Below are positions 47,397 through 55,844 of a stretch of DNA of 64,000 nucleotides, piece by piece. Origin of the DNA: Microbacterium soli (GTDB lineage: Bacteria; Actinomycetota; Actinomycetes; Actinomycetales; Microbacteriaceae); contig NZ_BAABCP010000001.1 in assembly GCF_039539005.1 (NCBI RefSeq), forward strand, positions 806,001 to 870,000. Reading direction: 5' to 3'. Position numbers and translations under genes: made by a program. Every line of letters starts with the position of its first letter. Position 1 is the stretch's first letter. The notes under the pieces are model-generated. The model was not told where the DNA came from. It did not search any database and saw only the letters and a program-made list of their open reading frames with translations.

Positions 47397-48866
47397 TCAG
47401 ACGGCCGGCCCGTCCTCGACCGCACGGTCGGTGAACGCCTGCTTCGGCACGAACGCCAGCAGCACGGCCGCGGCCAGCGCGGTCGCCCCGCACACGACCC
47501 ACACCGTCACGTACCCCGACAGCGACCCCGCGGTCGCCTCGGCCGCCGCGGCGCCGGCATCCGTCACCCCGTTCAGCAGCGCGATGCCGAACACGCACGA
47601 CGCGATCGCACCGCCCACGGTCTTGACGGAGTTGGTGAGTCCGGTTGCGACGCCGGTCTGCGTCGACGGGGCGGCGGATGCCGCTGCCGCGGGCAGCGCC
47701 GCCACGAGCGCCCCGGAGCCCAGCCCGACGATCACCATGTTCACGACCACCTGCAGGTAGGTCCCGTGCAGCGGCAGGAACAGCAGGAATCCGACGCCGA
47801 CGAGCACGGAGGCGCCCATGAGCGTGAGTCGGGGCGCCGTCAGCCGCGCGACGACGGGGAACAGCAGCGCGCCGCTGATCATCGCGATGAGGTAGATGCC
47901 GATGATGAGCGAGGTCGCGAAGCCCGTCGTCCCCAGCCCGTAGCCGTACACCGCAGGCTCCGTCCGTGCGAAGGTCGACAGCGGGGCCTGCGCGCCCAGC
48001 ACGCTGACGCCGAACAGCCCGGCGGTGAGGAACACGGGTCCGAGCGCCGGGGAGCGGAACATGCGCACGTCGATGACGGGGTCGTCGTGGCGCAGTTCCC
48101 ACAGCACGAACGGGACCACGAGCAGGAGCCCGGCCGCCACCACGGCCCACGACCAGGGGCTCGTCAGTCCGCCGGGCAGCCGCAGCAGGCTGAGCCCGCC
48201 GGTGAACGCGATGAGCGCGAGTGAGATGAGCACGATGCCGACGGTGTCCAGACGTCCGCCGGTCAGCTCGGGCGACTCCTTCACTCCGACGAGGATCACG
48301 AAGAAGCACACCACGATCAGCAGCGCGGGGATGAGCAGCACGACCGTCAACGGCAGCGCGTCGATGAGCGCCCCGCCGACCAGCGCCCCGATGATGGCGC
48401 CGGCCTCGAGGGCTGCCACGAGCAACCCCGCCGCGCGTGCGGTGATCACCGATCTGCCCGTCATCGACCGCGACCGAGACCAGATCAGCGCGATCTCCAG
48501 CGGCAGCCACACGACGTAGAACCCCATCAGCGCCCAGCCGACGAGGAACACCGCGAACGAGTCCGTGAACGGCAGCACGAGGGCTGCGGCGCCGGTGAGC
48601 GCCGTGGACCACAGCAGCATCCGCTTGTGCCCGATCATGTCGCCGAGCTTCGCGAAGGCGGGCACGACCAGGGCCGACAGCATCAGCTGGGTTCCCTCGA
48701 GCCAGTTCACATCGGCGTCGTGGATGCGCAGATGCCGGGCGATGTCGGTGAGCATGGGCGTGTAGTACCCCTGCAGCACTCCGCTGGTGAACTCGACGAA
48801 GGCGAGGAAGCCGACCACGGCGGCGAGCGCGCCGAGGGTCACTCGTGCGGGATCGGTGCGCGTCAT
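47397..48866 (-). CDS. MFS transporter, probably 14-TM DHA2-type exporter
   Basis: The 489-residue membrane protein has the MFS motif GDMIGHKRMLLWS after TM2 and about 14 predicted TM helices. The drug-export motif C region lies in AALEAGAIIGALVGGALI. The substrate is unknown. AGGAGG precedes ATG 48866. It follows the M20 peptidase gene on the same strand at only 33 bases, so they may be co-transcribed. Confidence 0.88.
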   Translation of the reverse strand: MTRTDPARVTLGALAAVVGFLAFVEFTSGVLQGYYTPMLTDIARHLRIHDADVNWLEGTQLMLSALVVPAFAKLGDMIGHKRMLLWSTALTGAAALVLPFTDSFAVFLVGWALMGFYVVWLPLEIALIWSRSRSMTGRSVITARAAGLLVAALEAGAIIGALVGGALIDALPLTVVLLIPALLIVVCFFVILVGVKESPELTGGRLDTVGIVLISLALIAFTGGLSLLRLPGGLTSPWSWAVVAAGLLLVVPFVLWELRHDDPVIDVRMFRSPALGPVFLTAGLFGVSVLGAQAPLSTFARTEPAVYGYGLGTTGFATSLIIGIYLIAMISGALLFPVVARLTAPRLTLMGASVLVGVGFLLFLPLHGTYLQVVVNMVIVGLGSGALVAALPAAAASAAPSTQTGVATGLTNSVKTVGGAIASCVFGIALLNGVTDAGAAAAEATAGSLSGYVTVWVVCGATALAAAVLLAFVPKQAFTDRAVEDGPAV

Positions 48867-48899
48867 CGCGCCTCCTGTTCGGATCGGTGCCGGGTCAGC

Positions 48900-50231
48900 T
48901 CACTGTAGCTGTTCGAGCAGAGCGCGATGGAATCGCTCGCCCCTGCGCAGCGACGCGATCTCGACGTACTCGTCGACGCCGTGGATGGCCGCTCGCTGGG
49001 CGGCGGTCATCTCCAGCGGGGCGAACCGGTAGACGGCCGGCGCGAAGCGGTGGAAATGCCGCGAGTCGGTGGCGGCCATCATCACGTACGGCACGGCGGG
49101 GACGCCCGGATGCGAGACGCTGAGCGCCTTCTCCAGCAGGGCGAACGGCGCCCCGTCCGTCGCCGATTCCGGCGACGGACCGCTGCCGTCGAGCACCTCG
49201 ATCGCCACGAGCGGATCGGCGATGCGGTCGCGCACGCGCAGCACGGTGGCATCGATGGTCTCGCCCAACGCCAGGCGCAGGTTGATCGTCGCGGCGGCCT
49301 GCGAGGGGATCACGTTCGCGGCGGTGCCGCCGGACTGCATGGTGGCTGCGACCGTGGTGCGCACGAGTGCCGCGGGCTCGCCGCCGAGCCGGGAGAGCAC
49401 CCGTGCGGTGATCCACGGCATCCGGCTCAGCAGACGCAGGCCGAGACCTGCCGCGCCCGGGGTCCGCGACCCGAGCTGTGCGAGCATCCGTCCGATGGCC
49501 CGCGGCGTGCGCGCGGGGAACATCGACGGGTCCAGTCTGCTCACGGCACGGGCGACGCGACGCACGGCCGTGAGCTCGGGCGGAGTCGAGGCGTGGCCGC
49601 CCTCACCGCGGGCGGAGAGGCGCAGCGAGAGGATGCCCTTCTCCCCCACCCCGATCATGGCGGCGCTACCGGGCACGAACGGCAGCGGGGCGTCGACGAC
49701 CGCACCGCCCTCGTCCACCACCAGCCACGGCGTGATGCCTCGCTCCCGGAACGCATCGGCGATGGCCAGCGCGGCGTCTCCGAACGTCTCCTCGTTGCCG
49801 CCGAAGGACAGGTAGACGTCGCGGGCGGGGACGAAACCGTCGGCCAGCAGGTTCTCGACGGCCTCGATCACGACGATCAGCGGACCCTTGTCATCCAGCG
49901 CGCCGCGCCCGTGGACGCGTCCGTCGGCGATCACGCCGTCGAAGGGCGGGTGCGTCCACGGGTCGGTCTCGTCGACGGGCACGACGTCGTAGTGCGCCAT
50001 GAGGACGACGGGGTCGGATGCCGCGTCCCGCCCCTTCCAGTGGAACAGCAGCCCGAGGTCGGTGTGCTTCTCGATGGCGAGGTGCTCGTGCACGAGCGGG
50101 TACAGCTCGGCGAGCAGCCGCTCGAACGCCGCGAAGGGCTCGAGCCCGCGCTGCGCGAGCTCCGCCGACACGGTGGGCAGCCGGATCATCTGAGAGAGGC
50201 GCTCGGCGATGCCGGGACGAACGGTGCTCAT
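48900..50231 (-). CDS. M20 family metallopeptidase
   Basis: A 443-residue peptidase. The metal and catalytic motifs are MAHYDVVPVD, HGRGALDDKGP, FGGNEETFGD (with Asn in place of the first acidic residue of the usual DEE), LVVDEGGAV, and a late His in SRHFHRF. It resembles PM20D1-type carboxypeptidases or N-acyl amino acid hydrolases. TAGGCT lies six bases before the ATG (50238-50243), indicating a leaderless start. Confidence 0.9.
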   Translation of the reverse strand: MSTVRPGIAERLSQMIRLPTVSAELAQRGLEPFAAFERLLAELYPLVHEHLAIEKHTDLGLLFHWKGRDAASDPVVLMAHYDVVPVDETDPWTHPPFDGVIADGRVHGRGALDDKGPLIVVIEAVENLLADGFVPARDVYLSFGGNEETFGDAALAIADAFRERGITPWLVVDEGGAVVDAPLPFVPGSAAMIGVGEKGILSLRLSARGEGGHASTPPELTAVRRVARAVSRLDPSMFPARTPRAIGRMLAQLGSRTPGAAGLGLRLLSRMPWITARVLSRLGGEPAALVRTTVAATMQSGGTAANVIPSQAAATINLRLALGETIDATVLRVRDRIADPLVAIEVLDGSGPSPESATDGAPFALLEKALSVSHPGVPAVPYVMMAATDSRHFHRFAPAVYRFAPLEMTAAQRAAIHGVDEYVEIASLRRGERFHRALLEQLQ

Positions 50232-50290
50232 GCCCTCAGCCTATGGCGAGGACGCCGACGCCGGGCCCCGGCGGGCAGGCCTGCGCGGCA

Positions 50291-51163
50291 TCACCAGAGC
50301 GTGAGCTTGTCCGGGTTGCGGACGATGTGGACCTCGGTGACGCGGTCGCCGGAGACGGTCAGTGAGATGAGCGCATCCGGGCGTCCGTCGACGGTGCCGA
50401 GGAAGGCGATGCCGTCGGGAGTCGTCACCGGGGTCAGCACCCGATCGGGCGAGAGACGCGGCGCACCGAGCAGGAAGCGCCCCACACGGTCGGCGCCGAA
50501 CACCGGGCGACGAGCGGCCGACACCCTCCCGCCGCCATCCGAGCGAAGCACGACATCGGGGTCGAGAACCGTGATCAGCCGACCCAGCTCACCGGTCGCC
50601 GCGGCCGCCGCGAACGCTTGTGCCACCGCATCGTGCCGCTCGCGGGTGGCCAGACCCGCGCGGCGATCACGCACGCGTCGGCGCCCCTGCGAGGCGAGCT
50701 GCCGCACGGCATCCGTGCTGCGGCCGACGATCTCGGCGATGTCGGCGAACGGGACAGCGAACACATCATGGAGCACGAACGCGACCCGCTCGGCAGGCGT
50801 GAGCGAATCCAGCACGATCATCAGCGCCATGCTCACCGACTCGTCGAGCGTGACACGGTCCAGCGGATCAGCGGAGGCGGTGACGGTGACGGGCCATTCC
50901 CCGGGGATGGGCTCGGGCAGCCATTCGCCGACGTACCGCTCGCGGCGACTCCGAGCCGAACCGAGGATGTCCAGGCACACTCGACCGACGACCCGCGTCA
51001 GCCAGGCAGCCGGATTGCGGATCGCCTGGCGCTCAGACGAGGTCAGGCGATACCAGCGCACGTACGTCTCCTGCACGGCATCCTCGGCATCGGCGACAGT
51101 GCCCAGCATCCGGTACGCCAGCAGCGTCAGCGACCGTCGCTCCCGCTCCAGCTCCTCACCCAA
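50291..51163 (-). CDS. ECF41-type sigma factor with SnoaL-like C-terminal extension (SigJ-like)
   Basis: A 290-residue ECF sigma factor. Region 2: LAYRMLGTVADAEDAVQETY. Region 4: SLTPAERVAFVLHDVFAVPF and IVGRSTDAVRQLASQGRRRV. The last 105 residues form a SnoaL/NTF2-like domain that in ECF41 proteins controls activity. TTG 51163 is preferred to ATG 51184 because an AGAGGAGG lies 6 bases before the TTG. It is divergent from a small membrane protein and an NAD(P)-binding epimerase-like protein, the usual ECF41 partners. Confidence 0.9.
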   Translation of the reverse strand: MGEELERERRSLTLLAYRMLGTVADAEDAVQETYVRWYRLTSSERQAIRNPAAWLTRVVGRVCLDILGSARSRRERYVGEWLPEPIPGEWPVTVTASADPLDRVTLDESVSMALMIVLDSLTPAERVAFVLHDVFAVPFADIAEIVGRSTDAVRQLASQGRRRVRDRRAGLATRERHDAVAQAFAAAAATGELGRLITVLDPDVVLRSDGGGRVSAARRPVFGADRVGRFLLGAPRLSPDRVLTPVTTPDGIAFLGTVDGRPDALISLTVSGDRVTEVHIVRNPDKLTLW

Positions 51164-51212
51164 TCGGCACCTCCTCTCGAACATCCGACGAAGCTGCGTG
51201 CCCAGATGTGAG

Positions 51213-51239
51213 GCTCACGTTCGCGGAGCCTGCGTCGTC
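51213..51239 (+). promoter_or_regulatory. Possible ECF41-type promoter (weak match)
   Basis: GCTCACG (51213-51219), 16 bases, then CGTC (51236-51239) fits the spacing and -10 of the ECF41 consensus TGTCACA-N16-CGTC, with a -35 matching only four of seven positions. The start codon at 51248 follows eight bases later. The -35 also forms part of a small palindrome GTGAGGCTCAC at 51208-51218. Confidence 0.35.
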
Positions 51240-51247
51240 GGTGATGT

Positions 51248-51676
51248 ATGAGCATGTTCGCACGACGCATCCTGCTGGGTGTCACGGCCGCGATCGGCGT
51301 GTACGTCGGCCTGTGGGCTGCGGTATGGCCGACCGGGTTCTACGACGCCTTCCCGGGTTTCGGACGAATCTGGGTGGCGGTGGACGGGCCCTTCAACGAG
51401 CATCTGATCCGCGACGTCGGCGCCCTGTACCTCGGACTCGCCGTCGCGAGCATCGCCGCGGCGTTCGCCCGTGACGCGGCTGCGGCGCGCGTGGTCGGAG
51501 TGGCCTGGACGGTCTTCGGTCTCCCGCACCTGCTCTACCACGTCACGAAGCTCGGAGGGATGGCGACTGTCGACGCGATCGGCAACGTCGTCTCCCTCGG
51601 CGGGAACCTGGCGCTCGGCATCCTGCTGATGCTGCCCGGACCGCGTGAGACCATCGATGAGAAGGAGGACGTGTGA
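51248..51676 (+). CDS. Small four-TM membrane protein, unknown
   Basis: A 142-residue protein with about four TM helices (residues 8-28, 60-80, 86-105 and 115-135) and WPTGFYDAFPGFGRIWVAVDGPFNEHLIRD split between loops. It resembles DUF4345-type membrane proteins, but I am not certain. It lies between an ECF41 sigma factor and an NAD(P)-binding protein, overlapping the latter by one base (TGATG), so it probably belongs to the ECF41 regulon. Confidence 0.8.
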   Translation: MSMFARRILLGVTAAIGVYVGLWAAVWPTGFYDAFPGFGRIWVAVDGPFNEHLIRDVGALYLGLAVASIAAAFARDAAAARVVGVAWTVFGLPHLLYHVTKLGGMATVDAIGNVVSLGGNLALGILLMLPGPRETIDEKEDV

Positions 51677-52416
51677 TGAGGATCGCCGTCGCAGGAGGGA
51701 CTGGGACGGTCGGCCGCCCCACCGTCGAGGCGGTTCGCGCCGCCGGCCATGAGGCCGTGGTGCTGAGCCGATCCGAGGGGGTCGACCTCGTCACCGGCGA
51801 GGGTCTTGAGGAGTCGTTGGCCGGCGTCGACGCCGTGATCGACACGACGAGCATCTCGACGCTCAAGGCGGATGCCGCAGTCTCGTTCTTCACGACCGCG
51901 ACCGGGAACCTCATCTCCGCCGGCGCGAAAGCGGGCGTGATTCACCTCGTGCTGCTGTCGATCGTCGGCATCGACCGGAATCCGCACGACTACTACGCGG
52001 GGAAGGTCGCCCAGGAGCGCGTGGTCGAGGCGTCGCCCGTGCCCTGGACGATCCTTCGCACGACGCAGTTCCACGAGTTCGCGGAGCAAATGCAGGCGCG
52101 GGCGAGCATCGGTCCGCTGCGGTTCGCTCCGAACGCCAGGGTCCAGCCGGTGGCCGCCGCCGAGGTGGCTGCGCGGCTGGCGGCCCTGGCCGCCGGCCCC
52201 GCCGCAGGCCGCGTGCGGGATCTCGCCGGACCGCGCGAGGAGAGCCTCGCCGACATGGTCCGCCAGGTGGCGCGCGCCGATGGGCGCCGGGGGTGGATCC
52301 CGGCGCTCAACGTGCCGACCAGGCAGATGGCGGGCATGCGCGCAGGCACCGCGCTGCCCGGCCCGGACGCGGACCACGGGGTGCAGACCTTCCGGGAATG
52401 GCTGGCGTCGCGCTGA
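51676..52416 (+). CDS. NmrA-like NAD(P)-binding oxidoreductase/epimerase
   Basis: A 246-residue atypical short-chain dehydrogenase. The dinucleotide motif is RIAVAGGTGTVGRPTVEAV, with VVLSRSEGVDLVTG and LLSIVGIDRNPHDYYAGKVA; the Tyr-x-x-x-Lys is in YYAGKVA. Substrate unknown. ATG 51676 has AAGGAGG seven bases upstream. Oxidoreductases and epimerases of this kind are one of the three classes (COE) that accompany ECF41 sigma factors. Confidence 0.88.
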   Translation: MRIAVAGGTGTVGRPTVEAVRAAGHEAVVLSRSEGVDLVTGEGLEESLAGVDAVIDTTSISTLKADAAVSFFTTATGNLISAGAKAGVIHLVLLSIVGIDRNPHDYYAGKVAQERVVEASPVPWTILRTTQFHEFAEQMQARASIGPLRFAPNARVQPVAAAEVAARLAALAAGPAAGRVRDLAGPREESLADMVRQVARADGRRGWIPALNVPTRQMAGMRAGTALPGPDADHGVQTFREWLASR

Positions 52417-52451
52417 GCGGAGCCGGTCGCCGAGGAATCCGGCGAGCCGGA

Positions 52452-53885
52452 TCAGTGCAGCGCGTGCGCGGCGATGAACTCCCGCAGCGCCTGCTCGTCG
52501 TCGACCATCTCGGTGACGTGCTGCGGGGCGTCCAGCATGCCGCGCAGCTCCGGTGACAGCTCAAGTTCGATGCCGGTCGCCTCACGGATGGTCTCGGCGA
52601 ACTTCTGCGGCTTCGCCGTCTCCAGCACGAGCATGGGCACGTCCGGCTCGAGGTGGTCGCGGGCGACCTTCACGCCGTCGGCGGTGTGCGGATCGATGAG
52701 CTCACCGGACGCCTCATGCACCGCGCGGATCGTCGCCAGCCGGTCAGCGTGAGTCGACGTGCCGCTGACGATGCCGAACTCCGCGTCGAACCGCGGCTGC
52801 TCGGCCGAGAGGTCGACGAACCCCTGCTCGTCGATCGCCCGGAAGAAGTCGGCGACGCGCCGCGGGTCGCGCCCGACGAGTTCGTGGATGAAGCGCTCCA
52901 GGTTGGAGGCCTTGGAGATGTCCATCGACGGGCTCGAGGTGGCGTAGGTGTCGGCGGCCGAGCGCGGCCGGTAGACGCCGGTGCGGAAGAACTCGTCCAG
53001 CACGTTGTTCTCGTTGGCCGCGAGCACGAGGCGACGGATCGGCACGCCCATGCCCTTGGCGTAGAAGCCGGAGAGGATGTTGCCGAAGTTGCCGGAGGGC
53101 ACCGCGAAGGAGACCTCGAAGCCTCGGCGGAACTCCGGCTCCACGGCATCCGTCACCCGAAGCCAGGCCCAGAAGTAGTAGACGGCCTGCGCGGCGATCC
53201 GCCCGAGGTTGATGGAGTTGACCGCCCCGAGCCGGTGGGCGTGCTTGAAGTCGAGATCGCCGGAGAGCCGCTTGACGAGGTTCTGACAGTCGTCGAACAC
53301 GCCCGCCACGGCGATGTTGTGCACGTTCGCGTCATCGAGCGAGTACATCTGCGCACGCTGGAACGGGCTCATCCGCCCCTGCGGGGAGAGCATGAACACC
53401 GACACGCGCTCCTTGCCGCGCAGCGCGTGCTCGGCCGCGGATCCGGTGTCTCCCGAGGTGGCTCCCACGATGTTGAGCACCTGATCCTTGCGCTCCAGCA
53501 CGTGCGAGAGCGCCTGGCCGAGGAACTGCATGGCCATGTCCTTGAACGCCAGCGTCGGCCCCTCGGACAGCCCGACGAGGGTGATGCCGCCGCCGATGGA
53601 GCGCAGCGGCACGACCTCGTCGGGGAAGTCCGCATACGCCGCGGCCGTCATCCGCGCCAGGTCCTCACGGGGGATGTCGGTGGCGAACAGGCCCAGCACC
53701 TCGGCGGCCAGCTGCGGGTAGGTCAGCGCCCGCCAACCCTCCAGGGTCTCGGCGTCGACCGAGGGCAGCTGCGCGGGCACGGCCAGGCCGCCGTCGGGTG
53801 CGAGCCCCTCCAGCAGCGTCTCGCTGAAGGGCTGCGGTGCCATGCCGCCGCGGGTGGACACGTACCGCACATCGGTCCTGGTCAA
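52452..53885 (-). CDS. thrC: Threonine synthase
   Basis: The 477-residue PLP enzyme converts O-phosphohomoserine to threonine. It is the long class: N-terminal YVSTRGGMAPQPFSETLLEG, PLP Lys in PTLAFKDMAMQFLG, GATSGDTGSAAEHAL and PSGNFGNILSGFYAK. The start is TTG 53885, decided by a GAGGAG five bases upstream and the correct N-terminus. No hom or thrB is adjacent. Confidence 0.96.
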   Translation of the reverse strand: MTRTDVRYVSTRGGMAPQPFSETLLEGLAPDGGLAVPAQLPSVDAETLEGWRALTYPQLAAEVLGLFATDIPREDLARMTAAAYADFPDEVVPLRSIGGGITLVGLSEGPTLAFKDMAMQFLGQALSHVLERKDQVLNIVGATSGDTGSAAEHALRGKERVSVFMLSPQGRMSPFQRAQMYSLDDANVHNIAVAGVFDDCQNLVKRLSGDLDFKHAHRLGAVNSINLGRIAAQAVYYFWAWLRVTDAVEPEFRRGFEVSFAVPSGNFGNILSGFYAKGMGVPIRRLVLAANENNVLDEFFRTGVYRPRSAADTYATSSPSMDISKASNLERFIHELVGRDPRRVADFFRAIDEQGFVDLSAEQPRFDAEFGIVSGTSTHADRLATIRAVHEASGELIDPHTADGVKVARDHLEPDVPMLVLETAKPQKFAETIREATGIELELSPELRGMLDAPQHVTEMVDDEQALREFIAAHALH

Positions 53886-54005
53886 GGGGTCTCCTCGGGT
53901 CGAACGCTCGGGACGGGTTCCATTCTCTCAGGAGTGCGGATGGGCGGCAGACGGATGACGGGTGCGGGCCGCCTCGTCCCGCAGGGGCCGCCACCGGGCG
54001 TCGAC

Positions 54006-54032
54006 TGTCACACTCCCGTGCCCCGATCCGAC
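54006..54032 (+). promoter_or_regulatory. ECF41-type promoter
   Basis: TGTCACA (54006-54012), 16 bases, then CGAC (54029-54032) lies 45 bases upstream of the carboxymuconolactone decarboxylase-like gene. The ECF41 target consensus is TGTCACA-N16-CGTC, so only one position differs. The sigma factor encoded downstream at 54556 is the obvious candidate to use it. Confidence 0.7.
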
Positions 54033-54077
54033 ATATACAGGAGGGCGCCAGAGTGGCGACCTCGCGGAAGGATGATG

Positions 54078-54536
54078 ATGACCCGGATCGACTTGTCGCG
54101 CACCAACAGGACCGGCTACGCCGCAGTGCTCGGAATGGAGGCGTACGCGAGCAAGTCCGTGGAGAAGCGGCTGTACGAGCTCATCAAGCTGAGGGCGTCG
54201 ATCCTCAATGGCTGCGGGTTCTGCGTCGACATGCACGCCACGGACGGCGCGAAGGCCGGCATCCCGCAGCGCACGCTGCACGCCGTCGGGGCGTGGCAGC
54301 ACGCGCGGAACCTGTTCGAGCCGAAGGAACTCGCGGCACTCGCCCTCACCGACGCGATCACGAAGCTCGGCCCGGACACCGTCACCGATGAGATCTGGGA
54401 TGCCGCGGCCGAGCACTTCTCCGACAGTGAACTGGGCGGGATCGTCATGGCGATCTGCACCATCAACGTGTGGAACCGCATCGCCATCTCGACCCGCATG
54501 CAGCCGCCGGTGGACGACGAGCACCCGATCGTGTGA
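54078..54536 (+). CDS. AhpD/carboxymuconolactone decarboxylase-like protein
   Basis: A 152-residue all-helical protein with the AhpD-type redox site CGFCVDMH and the preceding Glu in YELIKLRASILNG. Such proteins can act as alkyl hydroperoxide reductants. Three ATGs lie in a row; 54078 is chosen because GGAAGG ends six bases before it. With the sigma factor 19 bases downstream it forms the typical ECF41-COE pair. Confidence 0.92.
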   Translation: MTRIDLSRTNRTGYAAVLGMEAYASKSVEKRLYELIKLRASILNGCGFCVDMHATDGAKAGIPQRTLHAVGAWQHARNLFEPKELAALALTDAITKLGPDTVTDEIWDAAAEHFSDSELGGIVMAICTINVWNRIAISTRMQPPVDDEHPIV

Positions 54537-54555
54537 CGGAGCGTAGCCTGGCTGC

Positions 54556-55053
54556 ATGATCCCCATCACGCCCGCGGCGCGCGCCTGGGCGGCGGAGCGC
54601 GGCCGGCTGATCGGCATCGCATATCGGATGCTGGGGGATTTCGGCCACGCCGAGGACGTCGTCTCGGAGGTCGCGATCGACGCGCTGAAGGCGGAGCGGT
54701 CGAATGCCGCGCCGGTGCGCTCGTGGCCCGCGTGGCTGACGACGACCTGCGTGCGCAGGGCGATCGACCGTATGCGCGCGCTGGCCGCCGTCCGTGAGGA
54801 GTACACCGGGTGCTGGTTCCCCGAGCCCGTCGCCACCTCGCGGCTGCCGGAGGACGCCGTCGCCGACCGCGAGATGCTCTCCCTCGCCCTGCTCCATCTC
54901 GCCGAGCGGCTCACGCCCGAAGCCCGTGCGGCTGTCGTGCTGCACCGTGCGCACGGCATGTCGGCCGTGGAGATCGGTGCGATCATCGACAAGTCGCCGG
55001 CGGCCGTGCGGCAGCTGATCTCCCGCGGCGAGCGCCGACTGCGGATGTCCTGA
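54556..55053 (+). CDS. ECF41-like sigma factor lacking the C-terminal extension
   Basis: The 165-residue protein has only sigma regions 2 (IAYRMLGDFGHAEDVVSEVA) and 4 (RLTPEARAAVVLHRAHGMSA, then IIDKSPAAVRQLISRGERRL) and stops soon after. ECF41 factors normally carry about 100 more residues of SnoaL-like fold. TAGCCT six bases before ATG 54556 (54544-54549) gives it an own leaderless promoter. The stop codon TGA is followed by no continuing homologous sequence that I can see. Confidence 0.88.
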   Translation: MIPITPAARAWAAERGRLIGIAYRMLGDFGHAEDVVSEVAIDALKAERSNAAPVRSWPAWLTTTCVRRAIDRMRALAAVREEYTGCWFPEPVATSRLPEDAVADREMLSLALLHLAERLTPEARAAVVLHRAHGMSAVEIGAIIDKSPAAVRQLISRGERRLRMS

Positions 55054-55091
55054 CCGTCGAATTCGACCGGCGGGATGATCCGCGGCATCCG

Positions 55092-55844
55092 TCAGAGCAG
55101 GTAGTGCAGCAGCAGCTCGTCCCCCGCCCGAAGAACGGATGCCAGTCGGGCATCGCGCGGCGCGGCGGGCCCCGTCGCGATGCGACGCGCGCCGCCGGCC
55201 TGCAGGCTCGGCGCGATCGTGAGATGCAGGGCGTCGACGGCTCCGGAGGCGAGCAGCGCTCCGAACACCTGCGGGCCTCCCTCGGAGTGGATCCGGTGCA
55301 GCCCGCGCGCGGCGAGGTCGGCACGGACGCGCCGCAGGTCGGCATCCGTCTCCCCCACGGTGACGACATCCGCCACCTGCGACAGCGTCTCCCGCCGCCC
55401 GGCGGGAGCGGATGCCGTGGTGTAGACGATCGGACGCACCGGGGCGTCCTGGAACAGCGCCGATGCGGGGTCCAACGTCAGACGACGGCTGATCGTGGCG
55501 AGCACGGGATGCGGCGGCAGCCCGGCATCCGTCCGCCAGGCGACCGACGCGTCGTCGACCCGCAGCCCGCCGTAGCCCTCCGTCTGCAGCGTCCCGGCCC
55601 CCACCAGCACGACGTCGGCGGGCCTGCGCAGCAGGTCGAACAGCCTCCGGTCGGCGGCGTCCCCGAGCGTCCCCGAGCGCCCCTCGCGGTCGGAGGCGCC
55701 GTCGATGCTGGCGATGAAGTTCACCCGCAGCCAGGTCCGATCCGGCGGGAACGCCGTGAGCGCGAGCAGTGCGGCGTCGTCCAGGTCGGCCGCGGCATCC
55801 GGCCAGATGCGGTCGATCGGCGCGGTGGCGGACGTCTCAGACAT
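55092..55844 (-). CDS. RibD C-terminal/DHFR-like pyrimidine reductase
   Basis: A 250-residue RibD_C-fold reductase: RVNFIASIDGASDREGRSGT, ADVVLVGAGTLQTEGYG, IHSEGGPQVFGALL. It uses NADPH. The stand-alone form may reduce a pyrimidine or a pterin; the mycobacterial homologue Rv2671 can act as a dihydrofolate reductase. Its ATG overlaps the end of the folP-like gene by eight bases, which puts it in a folate-type operon. Confidence 0.86.
   Translation of the reverse strand: MSETSATAPIDRIWPDAAADLDDAALLALTAFPPDRTWLRVNFIASIDGASDREGRSGTLGDAADRRLFDLLRRPADVVLVGAGTLQTEGYGGLRVDDASVAWRTDAGLPPHPVLATISRRLTLDPASALFQDAPVRPIVYTTASAPAGRRETLSQVADVVTVGETDADLRRVRADLAARGLHRIHSEGGPQVFGALLASGAVDALHLTIAPSLQAGGARRIATGPAAPRDARLASVLRAGDELLLHYLL

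Noticed and set aside
52653..54077. Upstream extension of the AhpD-like gene
   Set aside because: The frame is open only because it is antisense to thrC. The real start is fixed by GGAAGG before ATG 54078.
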